This document shows positions 9,173-19,315 of a DNA stretch of 26,421 nt, in pieces. Made by a program: the position numbers and the translations under genes. The stretch lies in the NCBI GenBank assembly GCA_030849065.1, contig JASAON010001433.1, positions 1 to 26,421 on the forward strand, in the 5' to 3' direction. The notes under the pieces are model-generated. The model saw only the letters and a list, made by a program, of their open reading frames with translations, did not search any database and was not told where the DNA came from. This DNA is from Jaenimonas drosophilae (taxonomy: Eukaryota; Euglenozoa; Kinetoplastea; Trypanosomatida; Trypanosomatidae). Position 1 is the first letter of the stretch, and each line of letters starts with the position of its first letter.

Positions 9173-12100
9173 ATGTCGCAGCAGCTTCAGCTACGGCATC
9201 GCACGAGCATCTCACCTGCCAAGCTGACTCCGGCCACCTCAACGGGTGGCAGGCACACCAACATCCAAGCGCAGCTTCTGGAGAGTGCGGAGCAACGCGG
9301 GCGGCAACGGCTGGTGCGTGAAGAAGAGCAAAGCGTTGAGCTCCTACAACAAGGTTGGCAACAAGGGCGCCCATCAACGTCGCGCACCGCCACGACCCTC
9401 TCGCCCGCGTTGCTGATGAGCCGGCGTGGAAGCATGGCCAACACCACCACACCAACATCCATCACCACGACGCCAACAACAACGGCAGCAACAACAACAA
9501 CAACGGCCACCACCCCAACCTCTTCTGCTGTTTCTCTGGCTGCAGCACAACGAGAGAAGTCGCGCCTGGAACGTGAGCTCGAGCGTGTGGCGCACAAACT
9601 GCAAGACGTACAATCTAAGTTGGAGGCGGAGCGAGTTGCGCACCAACAAACGCGGAGTGACGCGGCAGAGAAGATGGCGGCCAAACAGCAGGAGCTAAAG
9701 GCCACACAACAAGAAGTGCGTGAGGCTCGCTTGGCGGAGCATCGCCATCAACGCCAAGCTGGAACAGCAACAACAACATGCGCAACGAAGCAGGATGATA
9801 CAATCTTGGCGGAATTAGCCAAGGCACGATCAGACCTCCTTCGCAGCAGCTCCACCATTGCAACCCTCGAGAATGAGCTCAACCTTGTGCGACGTGAGCT
9901 TGCCTCTGGCAACAACAACAACAACAACAACAACAACACGCAACAGGGCACTGCACGTCCCACACATGCATCTGGCACAACCACACCGCGCTCACCACGG
10001 CAGGTTGTGTTTGCTCTCCCCGCCGCGGAGGCGCAGAAGCAGCTTCAGGCCGATCTCGCGCAGGCGTTGCATGATGCAAATGATCTTCGTGAAGCAAAAC
10101 GCAATTTGGAGGAGGAGGTCGCGACGCTCCGACGATTGCAGAACCGTTCACGTACAAACACCACCACCACCACATCATCATCATCTTCATCAACGCCAAC
10201 ACAATCCGATGCTTCGGTCGTGGATGTGGAGGCGATGGCGCGTCTCAAGGCTGAACTCCGCGCTGCGTTGCAGCGCGCCAGCACCGCCGAAGATGAACAG
10301 CAGCCTCTTCGTGCACGAGCGCGTGCGGCGGAGCAGGCGACGGAGCAGCTCACGAAGCAGTTGGCGTTGTGCTCAACGGAGCTGGAGAGCCTCCGACAGC
10401 ACATTCGCCGTGAGGTGGCGGCGGTGGCGGAAACGGCGAAGGAGGAAGCCGCGGAGCGTGCGCATTGGCGTGACATTGAGTCCCAGCACGGCGGCCTCGA
10501 GGCAAGGATGGCGGAGTTGGAGCAAACCTTGTGCAACATGCACGCATGTATCAAGGAGCGCGATGCCGCCATCAAGAAGCTCCGCGGTGAGTTGGCTGAG
10601 GCGGTGGCTGACAAGGATGCGGCGTGGGTGGAGGTGGCGAAGCACACCGCTGCCCTTGCGGCGCAGCGTACAGAGATGGAGGCGGAGCATGCGCGCCAAC
10701 ACGGGGCGGCACAACGGGAGTTGGTCAAGGCTCGTACGGAGTTGGAGAAGCTACGCCGTGAAGTGAAGGATGCCAACAGCATGCTTGATTGCAAGAGTGC
10801 GGAGCTGCAACATGTGCGTGCCGAGGCAGATGAGCTCCGCATGCAACAGCAACAACAACAACAACAACAACAACTGACCACGCCGCGTCGCGCTGCCTCA
10901 CCTTCCGTGGCCGCCCCACTCGCTGATTTTGGTTTTTCATTGTTGTCGGAGTCATGCGGAGAGGCGGAGCACATCATCTCCACTCCCATCACCCCGCGTG
11001 GAGGTGTTTCGCTCATGAATGCCTCCTTCTACTCCACCGCAACCACCACACAGGATGGGTGTGGCGGAGGAGGTCTGCCGCCACCACAACACCGTCGTCC
11101 GAGCCGCGCACGCTCACCACAAAAAACACATCGCCTTGATTTGCGCTACTTCGATCCCACCACACCCAACCGGCATGATGAGCAAGAGGATGAACGCGGA
11201 GTGCGAAGTATGATGATGATGGATGCTGGTGCAACATCATCATCATCCTACTCCGGCATGAAGGGTGCGGCAGGCCTCACCAGTCGGCGAGCGTCGTTGG
11301 CATCGTGCTGCGATGCCGCCGCTCCTGTGCCATCCGAGGTGTTGCTCAACAGCTCCATGCTCTCATGCACATCAACGAATGGCCTACGCACGATGCCCTC
11401 ACTCTCCTTGGCTGCAGGTGGTGGTGGCATGAGCAACAACAACAACAACAGCAACATGGCAACATCCATGATGATGATGGAGATGGTGAATAGCGGCCCA
11501 CGTGATTTGCTCTTCAGCAACTGCGCGGGCCGTCTTCTCGCACGTGCCAATGGGCGTGTGTTGGAGCGGCAGGTTTTCAGTGCTGGCGTGCACGATGTGG
11601 TGAGCACCTCCGCGGTGGGAGCACTCAGCCACACCATTGTTGCGGCCCGTCAACGTGCGGCGATGATGAGTAGTGGTGGTGGTGCAGGAGGAGCTGCTGC
11701 ACATCTCTATCGCTATGCTCTACGCATGGAGGTGCTGCCGGAACAACTTCACGGTGGTGGAGGTGTGCTGATGGGCTTTGCGGATCGGTATCTCCCTCTC
11801 GAGGCATTTGGACGTGATCGCAACGCACTGAAGTATCGCGGGTGCTACTACATTGATGTCACGAACGGCAGACTCTACGCACCCATCATGGGAGTACAAG
11901 GCGTGGAGCTCGCGGGTTGGTCTGCCGCGGCGAAGAAGATGGCGGGACGCCGTGGCGGCAACAACAACAACAACAACGCATTTGCTATGGGTGGAGGTGT
12001 TGGCTTGCAACCGTGCAGCAATGGCCGTATGAATACGCACATGAATGCATCCACCATGGTGCCATCATCATCATCATCATCATCATCATCGTTGTGTGTG

Positions 12101-12268
12101 TGCGAAGGAGATGTGGTGGCATGTGTACTGGATACCGTGTCAGGCTCCATCAGCGTTGATTGGAATGGCATCGCATGCGGCACAGCTTTTGCGAGCGTGA
12201 AGCTCTCACCGTCGCTGTACCCCGCGGTGGAAGTGAATGCCAACGGCACAACCTTGGCCTTGGTGTAA
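9173..12268 (+). CDS. coiled-coil protein with C-terminal SPRY/B30.2-like domain
   Basis: 1031 residues from the ATG at 9173 to the TAA at 12266-12268. An in-frame GTG at 9032 is not used as start. The N-terminus (1-120) is Thr/Ser-rich. Coiled-coil blocks lie at about 124-185, 210-246, 283-325 and 346-557, broken by poly-Asn (247-255) and Thr/Ser runs; poly-Gln (558-567) closes the rod. A disordered Met/Ser/Asn-rich linker (about 568-775) follows. The end is SPRY-like: RYALRMEVLP at about 847-856, a GVLMGF strand at 864-869, a GCYYIDVTNGRLY hairpin at 890-902, an EGDVVACVLD strand at 978-987, an ISVDWNG turn near 993-999, a GTAF element near 1003-1006 and LYPAVEV at 1016-1022. Order and spacing match SPRY proteins (G-F strand, G-D-V strand, N-G turn, Y-P-A-V strand). 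A roughly 70-residue insert with poly-Asn and poly-Ser splits it between about 905 and 977. SPRY domains bind protein partners; the partner is unknown. Confidence 0.9.
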   Translation: MSQQLQLRHRTSISPAKLTPATSTGGRHTNIQAQLLESAEQRGRQRLVREEEQSVELLQQGWQQGRPSTSRTATTLSPALLMSRRGSMANTTTPTSITTTPTTTAATTTTTATTPTSSAVSLAAAQREKSRLERELERVAHKLQDVQSKLEAERVAHQQTRSDAAEKMAAKQQELKATQQEVREARLAEHRHQRQAGTATTTCATKQDDTILAELAKARSDLLRSSSTIATLENELNLVRRELASGNNNNNNNNNTQQGTARPTHASGTTTPRSPRQVVFALPAAEAQKQLQADLAQALHDANDLREAKRNLEEEVATLRRLQNRSRTNTTTTTSSSSSSTPTQSDASVVDVEAMARLKAELRAALQRASTAEDEQQPLRARARAAEQATEQLTKQLALCSTELESLRQHIRREVAAVAETAKEEAAERAHWRDIESQHGGLEARMAELEQTLCNMHACIKERDAAIKKLRGELAEAVADKDAAWVEVAKHTAALAAQRTEMEAEHARQHGAAQRELVKARTELEKLRREVKDANSMLDCKSAELQHVRAEADELRMQQQQQQQQQQLTTPRRAASPSVAAPLADFGFSLLSESCGEAEHIISTPITPRGGVSLMNASFYSTATTTQDGCGGGGLPPPQHRRPSRARSPQKTHRLDLRYFDPTTPNRHDEQEDERGVRSMMMMDAGATSSSSYSGMKGAAGLTSRRASLASCCDAAAPVPSEVLLNSSMLSCTSTNGLRTMPSLSLAAGGGGMSNNNNNSNMATSMMMMEMVNSGPRDLLFSNCAGRLLARANGRVLERQVFSAGVHDVVSTSAVGALSHTIVAARQRAAMMSSGGGAGGAAAHLYRYALRMEVLPEQLHGGGGVLMGFADRYLPLEAFGRDRNALKYRGCYYIDVTNGRLYAPIMGVQGVELAGWSAAAKKMAGRRGGNNNNNNAFAMGGGVGLQPCSNGRMNTHMNASTMVPSSSSSSSSSLCVCEGDVVACVLDTVSGSISVDWNGIACGTAFASVKLSPSLYPAVEVNANGTTLALV
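9911..9937 (+). repeat. (AAC)9 coding poly-Asn
   Basis: Nine AAC codons at residues 247-255 of the coiled-coil/SPRY protein, between two coiled-coil segments. Confidence 0.95.
10844..10873 (+). repeat. CAA/CAG repeat coding poly-Gln
   Basis: Ten Gln codons (nine CAA and one CAG) at residues 558-567, at the end of the coiled-coil rod. The same microsatellite type as the AAC tracts, read in another frame. Confidence 0.95.
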
Positions 12269-13540
12269 AGCGTTTGTGTCTTTGTGGCACCACGAACATC
12301 ATGATATGGATGATGATTATATATTTCACACACATTGAGTGGGCCCTACACTTCTTTTAGACGTGTCTGTGGGGTACCTCTCTGGTTGTTGCCGTCTTCT
12401 TCGTTGTTGTTGTGTTTGGCGGAAGATCTCCCATAAAACTTTTTTTTTTTATTGTATCTGTACACTATCACCATTTTTTTTCATTTTTTTTTTTTGCACC
12501 ATCACCCATCATTACAAATGGCTGGTTAAGAGCTGTGTGTGTGTGTGTGTTGTTGTTGTTGTTGTTGTATATCTCCGTTGAGCTCTATGACATCTTCTCC
12601 GCCCAGTGCTAGTGCCACCACCACACACACACACACACACACACGAACTTTGCCAGCTGTGACGTTGATGCAACACCTGGTGCATGCCCTTCTTCTTGTA
12701 CGCGCACACCCACACACACATATGAATACATCATCAATAGAGTAGGAGATGTGGGATGCTGACGTGCGCACACACACACACACACACACATCTCAAACCA
12801 TCATCTCCCTACTTCTTCAAATTCTTGTACTCTCCTCTGCTGCCCCTCTTCCCTCAATCGCAGGCAAGCGTGTGTGAGGCTGCCAGGACGTGGATCGTCA
12901 GCACCTCTCACCTTCACGCAGCCTCCACAGAGAGGGACTGATGCACCACACAACCCCACAACAACATTTTTGCCCAACACCGAAACCCAAGGTTTGATGT
13001 GAGGCGTGGATGTATATGCAAACGTCATATCTCCAAAAGAACTAAAACTGGAACCTCCTGCTCATCTTCATCGCCCCAACCGTTGTTCCTTCTCTCTGTT
13101 GCTATTTTTTTTGTTTTGGTTGTTGTGCTTCGTTTAGATTTGCTCACGGCTTTGAAGTAGCATCTCCGACACATTTTCATTCCCCCTCCCCCCGACCCCC
13201 CCCTACAGAAGCGCACACGCACACGCACACGCACGTTTCTCGCCTGATTGTAGTTGTTTCTCGTGAGTACTCTCTCTTTCTTAGCGCCTCTTCCACGATC
13301 ACACACAGAAAGATATACGTTCCGCGGCATCAACTTCTCATTGAAGCGCCACAATCTTCACGACCTCACTGACGTACTTTTTCACGTTTTTCCTCTTTTT
13401 TTTGCTCCACGAGTGCCCTCGTGTTGTTGGCGATCTCCTCCTTCGTCCACCGGCCGGCTCATCACCGCATCATCTGTGCTGAAAAACACACGCACACACA
13501 CACACACACGCACACAGACATACAGTGCAAGAGCCAAGCA
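12269..13540. other. intergenic/3' UTR region with TG and CA repeats
   Basis: About 1.3 kb without a convincing gene. It contains T-runs (12440-12495), a (TG)n-(TTG)n tract at 12534-12568, (CA)n at 12622-12644, (CA)n at about 12769-12790, a CACACG repeat near 13211-13232 and (CA)n near 13490-13516. The frames here (for example 13254-13802) translate to repeat peptides or overlap the start of the next gene out of frame. Confidence 0.6.
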
Positions 13541-13596
13541 TCTTGTTTTTTGCTTCTTCCTCCTTCACGGCTTTCACTCTGCTCCGCCTACCCTAG
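13541..13596 (+). promoter_or_regulatory. predicted trans-splice acceptor for the first CSD gene
   Basis: A long pyrimidine tract (TCTTGTTTTTTGCTTCTTCC onward, with few purines) ends CTACCCTAG with the AG at 13595-13596, leaving an 85-nt leader before the ATG at 13682. An AG at 13412-13413 after another T-rich run is a less likely alternative. Confidence 0.6.
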
Positions 13597-13681
13597 CTGT
13601 TGCTGAGCCATCCTCCGTGAGTACGTCAGCAACACGCATCTCCCCTGGTGTGCGCCATCATCATCATCATTTGAAGAAGAG

Positions 13682-15406
13682 ATGTTGTACTACTGCCTTG
13701 GCAGCGAGAGCCCCACGGCCTATGGCGTGGCCGCAACAGATGCGCAACACATGCAAACGCTGCGCACCCCTACCTCCGCTCCCCCACCAACCACGGCGAT
13801 GATGCCCGCCGGCCTCATCACACCGCCCATTTACTACGCACAACCACGTTTGCACCTGCCCGACAACATCGCACTTGCTGCTGCTGCTGCTGGCGGTCCT
13901 CCAACGTACATCCAACATCATCCTCATCATCATCATCACGTTGAGGTACATTCCCCGCCTTTTGCCCCGCACTCCACCCCACAGAGCCCAGCTACTCCTT
14001 CATTTGCTGCACCACACAACACCAACAACAACAACAACAATGGTGCGGCGGCACTCTTCATATCTCCAATGTTGCCACCAACGGCCGGCCAGTCTCCCGT
14101 TGTGTTTGGCCAAGTGATGGCGCCAACAACGTTGGATGGCGGCTTTCGGCTAATCCTCCCCGATGGTGTTGTGCGTGCAACAACAGCAGCAGCAACGACG
14201 GCGGAGAGAATGCCACCCACGGTGTGCTTAAGTGGGCCACTATCCTTCACGACCAACGCACCGCCTGCCATGTTTCAGCAACAACAACAACAGCAACAAC
14301 AACATGTTCTTGCAACACCCGTCACTCCATGTTCGTTGAGCAGTTTTCCAGACCTCACCCCACCAGCCGTGCGCCCGGGCTATGCTCTCGGCGCACGCTA
14401 CCAAGGCCGTGTGAAGCGCTTCAATCCAAACCGTGGATATGGGTTCTTGTGTGCCTCGCACCAACTGTTGCACATCTCACACGAGGAGGCGGTGGTGCAA
14501 CAACGTGAGGATGAGGATGGGAAGAAGGATGTGGTGCGGCTCGATGGGCGCTTCTACAAACGCGTGCCTGTATCGCTGGACGATATTTTCGTTCATCACT
14601 GCCACTTGCAAAGTACCACGAACAACAACACCAACAACAACACCAACAACGCCATCAACCCACCTACTCCGCCTGCATCCGCGATGCTGATGATGAGTGA
14701 CGCTGTTGGTGAGAAGTACAGCGGCCCGGTGCTGCCCGTTGGCTCCTGCGTGTGGTTTACGGTTGGCACCTTTGAGGGCCGCGTGCAGAACAAGTATCAG
14801 GCCATTGACGTACGTGTGCTTCCCCCGTGTGGGGCCCTCCTCATTGACGATGATGATGTTGAGGATGATGATGCGTTGGTGGAGGGTTCAGAGAACAACC
14901 TCGCCGGGAGTGAGGCCAGCATATCAAGCATCGCCACACCGGGGCTCAGCCTCGGCAGCGGGAAGAAGCGCTCAATGGCCGAAGAAGAGGCCCTCCTCAT
15001 TACCCCACACAACCGCGCGCAACAACATTCTGACGTGAACGTGAATCTGCACAGCCCGTGGGGTGCAGGGCTGCGATCTCCCTCCAAGTCTTTCTGGGAT
15101 GATGTGTTGCGCAGCCCACCAGACGCACATCAAGCCAGTGGTGCTGAAGCACCCACAAACACACACACAACAAGTGGCGATTTCTTGGCGGTGGGCACCA
15201 TCACCTCCACGCAGGAGGTGAGCACCCTACACAACAACGCCAGCAACAACATTCCAGGAGTGAAGCGCACCACCACCACCACCATCGCCACATCCTCGCA
15301 AAACTCATCACCACTGCAGCGTCCACGCAACATGGATGAGCAACGCCGTCTTCTCTCCATGAAGGGATTCGTCAGCGATGCCATCGTTCATGTACGTATT
15401 CCATGA
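13682..15406 (+). CDS. cold-shock-domain protein with interrupted CSD (paralogue A)
   Basis: 574 residues from the ATG at 13682 to the TGA at 15404-15406. Residues 1-235 are Pro/Thr/Ala/His-rich and disordered, with poly-Ala, poly-His, poly-Asn and poly-Gln runs. The CSD spans about 238-381. Strand 1 with RNP1 reads YQGRVKRFNPNRGYGFL at 240-256. RNP2 DIFVHH is at 301-306, but about 44 residues separate the two, against roughly ten in bacterial Csp or Y-box domains. A second Asn/Thr/Pro-rich insert (about 310-346) precedes LPVGSCVWFTV (351-361). The closing YQAIDVRV strand is near 372-379. CSDs bind single-stranded RNA or DNA through RNP1/RNP2 aromatics. The usual Trp of KWFN is Arg246 here, while Phe247, Tyr253 and Phe255 remain. 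The C-terminal third is acidic, then Ser/Thr/Asn-rich. It is probably a cytoplasmic mRNA-binding regulator. The gene at 24129 encodes a clear paralogue. Confidence 0.9.
   Translation: MLYYCLGSESPTAYGVAATDAQHMQTLRTPTSAPPPTTAMMPAGLITPPIYYAQPRLHLPDNIALAAAAAGGPPTYIQHHPHHHHHVEVHSPPFAPHSTPQSPATPSFAAPHNTNNNNNNGAAALFISPMLPPTAGQSPVVFGQVMAPTTLDGGFRLILPDGVVRATTAAATTAERMPPTVCLSGPLSFTTNAPPAMFQQQQQQQQQHVLATPVTPCSLSSFPDLTPPAVRPGYALGARYQGRVKRFNPNRGYGFLCASHQLLHISHEEAVVQQREDEDGKKDVVRLDGRFYKRVPVSLDDIFVHHCHLQSTTNNNTNNNTNNAINPPTPPASAMLMMSDAVGEKYSGPVLPVGSCVWFTVGTFEGRVQNKYQAIDVRVLPPCGALLIDDDDVEDDDALVEGSENNLAGSEASISSIATPGLSLGSGKKRSMAEEEALLITPHNRAQQHSDVNVNLHSPWGAGLRSPSKSFWDDVLRSPPDAHQASGAEAPTNTHTTSGDFLAVGTITSTQEVSTLHNNASNNIPGVKRTTTTTIATSSQNSSPLQRPRNMDEQRRLLSMKGFVSDAIVHVRIP
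14276..14302 (+). repeat. CAA/CAG repeat coding poly-Gln
   Basis: Nine Gln codons (CAG and CAA) just upstream of the CSD in paralogue A. Together with the poly-Asn at about 14024-14041 and the Asn/Thr repeats at about 14620-14650, it gives the protein a prion-like composition. Confidence 0.9.
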
Positions 15407-15446
15407 TGAAGTTGTACGTGGTTCGTAGAGGAGGGCTCTTAGCACA

Positions 15447-15466
15447 CACACACACATGTGTGTGTG
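15447..15466. repeat. perfect 20-bp CA/TG palindrome in the 3' UTR
   Basis: (CA)5 followed directly by (TG)5, centred between 15456 and 15457, 40 nt after the stop codon of the first CSD gene. In DNA it can extrude a cruciform; in RNA it can form a short hairpin or a self-dimer. Confidence 0.9.
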
Positions 15467-18400
15467 CGCCATGCCCACTCACCTCTTTTCTTTCCCACAA
15501 CAACACAACTCCCGCACCTTCTCCAACATGAGCTTAGAACACACTCTCAGGGTTGGTTGCTTCATCACGCACACGTCAGCACCCAGACACACGCACACAC
15601 AAGTACGCCCTCACGTGAAGGGGGGGGGGGGCTGGGTGAGTGTGCGTGTGTTTTGTGGGGCCAAGACGGGCACCGCGCCTCCTCATCTTCTCCACCCCCC
15701 ATCTACATCCGAGCTGACTTCGTTCACTGTTTGCTGGACGTGGCCTTCCCGCCCCAACCACCGTGAGTGTTTTGAATGATCCTTTGTTTTGTTTCTGGAA
15801 ACACACACACACACACACACACGCACACACACGTACACGTACGCACACGTGAGATGATGATGATGATGCCACAACACATGATATACGTACACATATACAT
15901 TGGTTGTTGCTTCTGTGCTTCACCACCTACACAGACCTCTCCTTGTATATACATTCATGCAGTATATATATAGCATATATATCGTTGTTATATAGATTTT
16001 TTTTTTTTTTGTTGTTCTTAGGACTCCTGCATCTACGCTACGTTGGCTTCATAACACCTCCTACCCCACACACGTTTTTTTTCTTTTTTTTTTTGGTTGA
16101 GGTGCTCCTCGGCATTCCTTCTCCCGCCGACGACCTCACGTATGTTCTCCATCTTTCTTAACAAACTACTTCAGATTCTGTTTTTTTTTTTCGGCATGTG
16201 GTGATGTGGGTGCTCGGGTTCGCAGCTCTCTCTCTCTCTCTCTTTCACACACTCACACAGCATCAGCAACAACACCATGATGATCGTATATGCACCAATC
16301 AGATGAAGATGCACGCAAACACACACACAAGCAAACATAAAGAGTTGGCCCACTCACTCCTTCCTTCTCTCACACACCACAGCCCATATCTCGTCCTTAA
16401 CACAGAAACACAACAACCATGCTGGGTTTGGATCCCTATCCTTACCCTCTCTTCGTCCTCACTTCATTTATTTTTAAAAAATCTTGTTTGATATCTTTGC
16501 CAAAAGAAAAAAAAAGCTCCTTCTTCATTTTTTTCTTCTTCATTTTTTTCTTCTCCTTCATCATCATGTGGTTTATCGGCTTGCTTTTCTCACGTTTACA
16601 TTTTGTTTTTTTTCTTCTTATGATCCTACTACCAGTCCTGTTTTTTTTTTTTCTTGTTGTTCTGCTTCTTAGGAGGTACGAACGTACATCATTGGGGAGG
16701 GGAGAGAGCTGCCACCGAATGTGTGGCATCTCGCGTTGCTCCTATCGAAGCCCCCCACAGACTCCTCCTTCCCCTTCCTCCAACACACATGACACACACA
16801 CACACACACATACACACACACATACTCATCTTCCAAAGACGTACTTCGTGTTGGTTGTTTTTCATGTGTACGCTGACACGTTGTGCCACTTCTTCTTCTT
16901 CTTCGTGTTGCTCTCCTCCAGAGAGATGCCATTTGTGTGCCACACATGCATGCCACACGAGATTTTGGTACTGGATGAAGAACGGGTGAAGAGGAGCATG
17001 ACGCACAACACACATCATCATGATGTGGGAGAGGGAGAAGAGATACTTCATCCTGATTGCAGTGATGCCTGTCTTCTTCTTCCGAAAAATAAATATATAT
17101 GTATTAGTTCTTTGTGAAGATGGATGTGTATATGTATGTGTGTGTGTGCGCACTCGAGCACTTCTTACCTCTTTCCTTTTTCGTGGCTACGCCTTTTACG
17201 CTCGTTGTTCCTACTCCGCTCCGGTTTTTTCTTCGTGTTTGCATGTTGACGTGTGAGCTCCTCTTCTCTCATGCTCGAGACAGAAAAAAAAACGAAAAAA
17301 CTCACGCACCGCACATTGTTTTCGTGGCGTTCTTCCCTTGTTTTTGCTGCATCAAGACGAAGGAAGAACACCGATGCTCACCACACACAACACACATGTT
17401 GCCTCTCCGTCCTTTTTCTTCACAGTGCTGCAGCACATGTGCGTTGAGGTTGTTTGTGTTTGTGTTTGTGTATGTGTGCGCGTGTACGGCTGAGTGAGTG
17501 CCAAATTTTGGAGCTCTTCACAATGTTTCAGGTTTGCTCTTGCATTGAGTGGTGATCAGCACCACTTGCGCTGTATCGATCCATCTCTCTCTTCGTTCAT
17601 CATCTTCATACCTCTGTGTTGTGTGTTGCGTCTTCACGAAGAATCGCGTGCCTATTTGTTGGATGCTTCACGCACACGACGTCTTGAATGCTTTGTGTGA
17701 AGCATACATGATGAGTGGAGCATCACTATTCTCGGCATGTTTTTTTTTTTTCATGTTGAACTCAGCACCACGCAACCATGACATGAAGGTCCTTCACGAA
17801 CAACTCCTCGAATATTGGCGCTCTGTAGATGTGAAAGCGTTCTTTTTTTTTTTCTGTGCTCGGATGTTTTTGTTTTTCTTTTGATGCAGAACAGGATCGT
17901 TGTTGTGTGCGAGCACACAAGTGAGGTGGCACAGACGTGTTTTTCTTTCTTCGTATCTTTGTGTTTTGCTGTATGACTGGGCTCCTCTCTCTCTCCCTCT
18001 CCCTCTCTTGCCTCGCTCCCACGTACCACCTTCACGTTGTTGTTGGTGTGTGTGTTTGTACGTGTACGTGTGCGAGGCATCAGAATCTCTTGAAAAAAAA
18101 ACACAAGAAAGAATGTGTATGAAGTGATAGTCTCTGCGTTGTTTCTCCTTTGATGAGTGAGGAGATTCACTTCTAAACAACCACAATCATCCATCATCAT
18201 CATCACATTGCGCAGAGCAATCATGATGATGATAATGATGATGATGATGATGTGGAGCTGGAACAGAATGATGATGAAGGACTACTGCACATGCGAAGTA
18301 TGAGTGATTCGCTACAGACGCCTCTGTTATTTGTCTCGTTGCTAACGGAATCCATCCAACACATAAAAAAACAAGAAAAAAAAATACAGGCAACACACGC

Positions 18401-19168
18401 GCACGCGAAAAAAGAAAAGAAAAGTGTTGGATGTGTGCTACTTCTGCACACACAACTGACCAACACGCTCACGATTGCATGAAGACGAGCTTGACAAACA
18501 TGTGTTGGAGAGCATACGTTCTTTTTTTGTTTGCAGCACAAGTACATCCTTGCGCACCAAAACGCATGTTTTTCGCTGAAGTGGTGATGATCGCACACAT
18601 GTGTGTGCTTGTGTGTGCTGTTGTTCTTGATGATGATGATGTTGGCACAGAACGAGTGTGGGTCCGTCTCCACCACTCTGTTATTTTTTTGTTTTTGTTT
18701 CTCTCGCCACACACGGTCTTTCTTCTTCCATGATGCGGTGAGGATGCTGCCGCTTGCTTCGGCTTCTGTATGTTTGTTGGTACACGTTCTTCAATACGTT
18801 TCATGTTTGGTGTGTATGTGTGTGTGTGTGTGCTGCAAGTCTCATGTCAGGAATGAGCACAACCTCTTCCATACATCATGGAATACCTTCGTATGATCTA
18901 GCTGGTGTGCGGAAGAGGAGTGCTTCATTAGCCCAACAGACGTAGGCGAAGACGCACACACACGCACACATCATCATCGTCATCATCATCAATGAACCAA
19001 CACACAGCGCATGTGTGAGCAAACCACTTTTTTGTTGTTGTTTTTCAACGTTTCCTCACGTCCTTTGCTCAGAGAACATGATGATGGATGATGCGCAAAC
19101 ACAAATCGAGGCTCACACGTGACGCTGCGCACCTCCTTTTTTGTTTGGATGCGCCACACACGTTCAAG

Positions 19169-19315
19169 AACAACAACAACAACAACAACAACACCTCCCG
19201 CTTACAGACGATGCCCCTTGTATATATTTTTTTTTGTTGTGTTGTTGTTCTTTTTGATGATTTAGCACCTTCTGCTGCAGATGTTCTTCAAATGTTTGTT
19301 GTTGTTGTTGTTGTT
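19169..19315. repeat. complementary (AAC)8 and (GTT)6 tracts
   Basis: (AAC)8 at 19169-19192 and (GTT)6 at 19298-19315 are exact complements over 18 bases and lie about 105 nt apart in the same predicted transcript, so they could form a long hairpin stem. Confidence 0.75.

Noticed and set aside
9858..10766. 302-codon + strand frame overlapping the coiled-coil/SPRY gene
   Set aside because: An out-of-frame shadow rich in Arg, Ser and Trp; the 9173 frame gives clear heptads and a SPRY-like end.
10045..11016. 323-codon minus-strand frame (and other minus-strand frames within the coiled-coil genes)
   Set aside because: It is antisense to the well-supported coiled-coil gene; Ser/Ala/Arg/Cys-rich composition is the expected shadow of Glu/Gln/Ala codons.
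13254..13802. 182-codon + strand frame across the start of the first CSD gene
   Set aside because: It overlaps the CSD gene out of frame and includes a (TH)n run from CA repeats; the predicted splice acceptor at 13596 would cut it.
16205..16235. GGTTCG motif considered as a tRNA B-box
   Set aside because: No cloverleaf, A-box or acceptor stem could be built around it.
16419..17117. 232-codon + strand frame in the long spacer, including an inner ATG at about 16719
   Set aside because: Most of it is poly-Phe/Leu and a (TH)n stretch from T-runs and CA repeats. The C-terminal part has a CHTC motif and some ordinary residues, but this is too little to call a gene.
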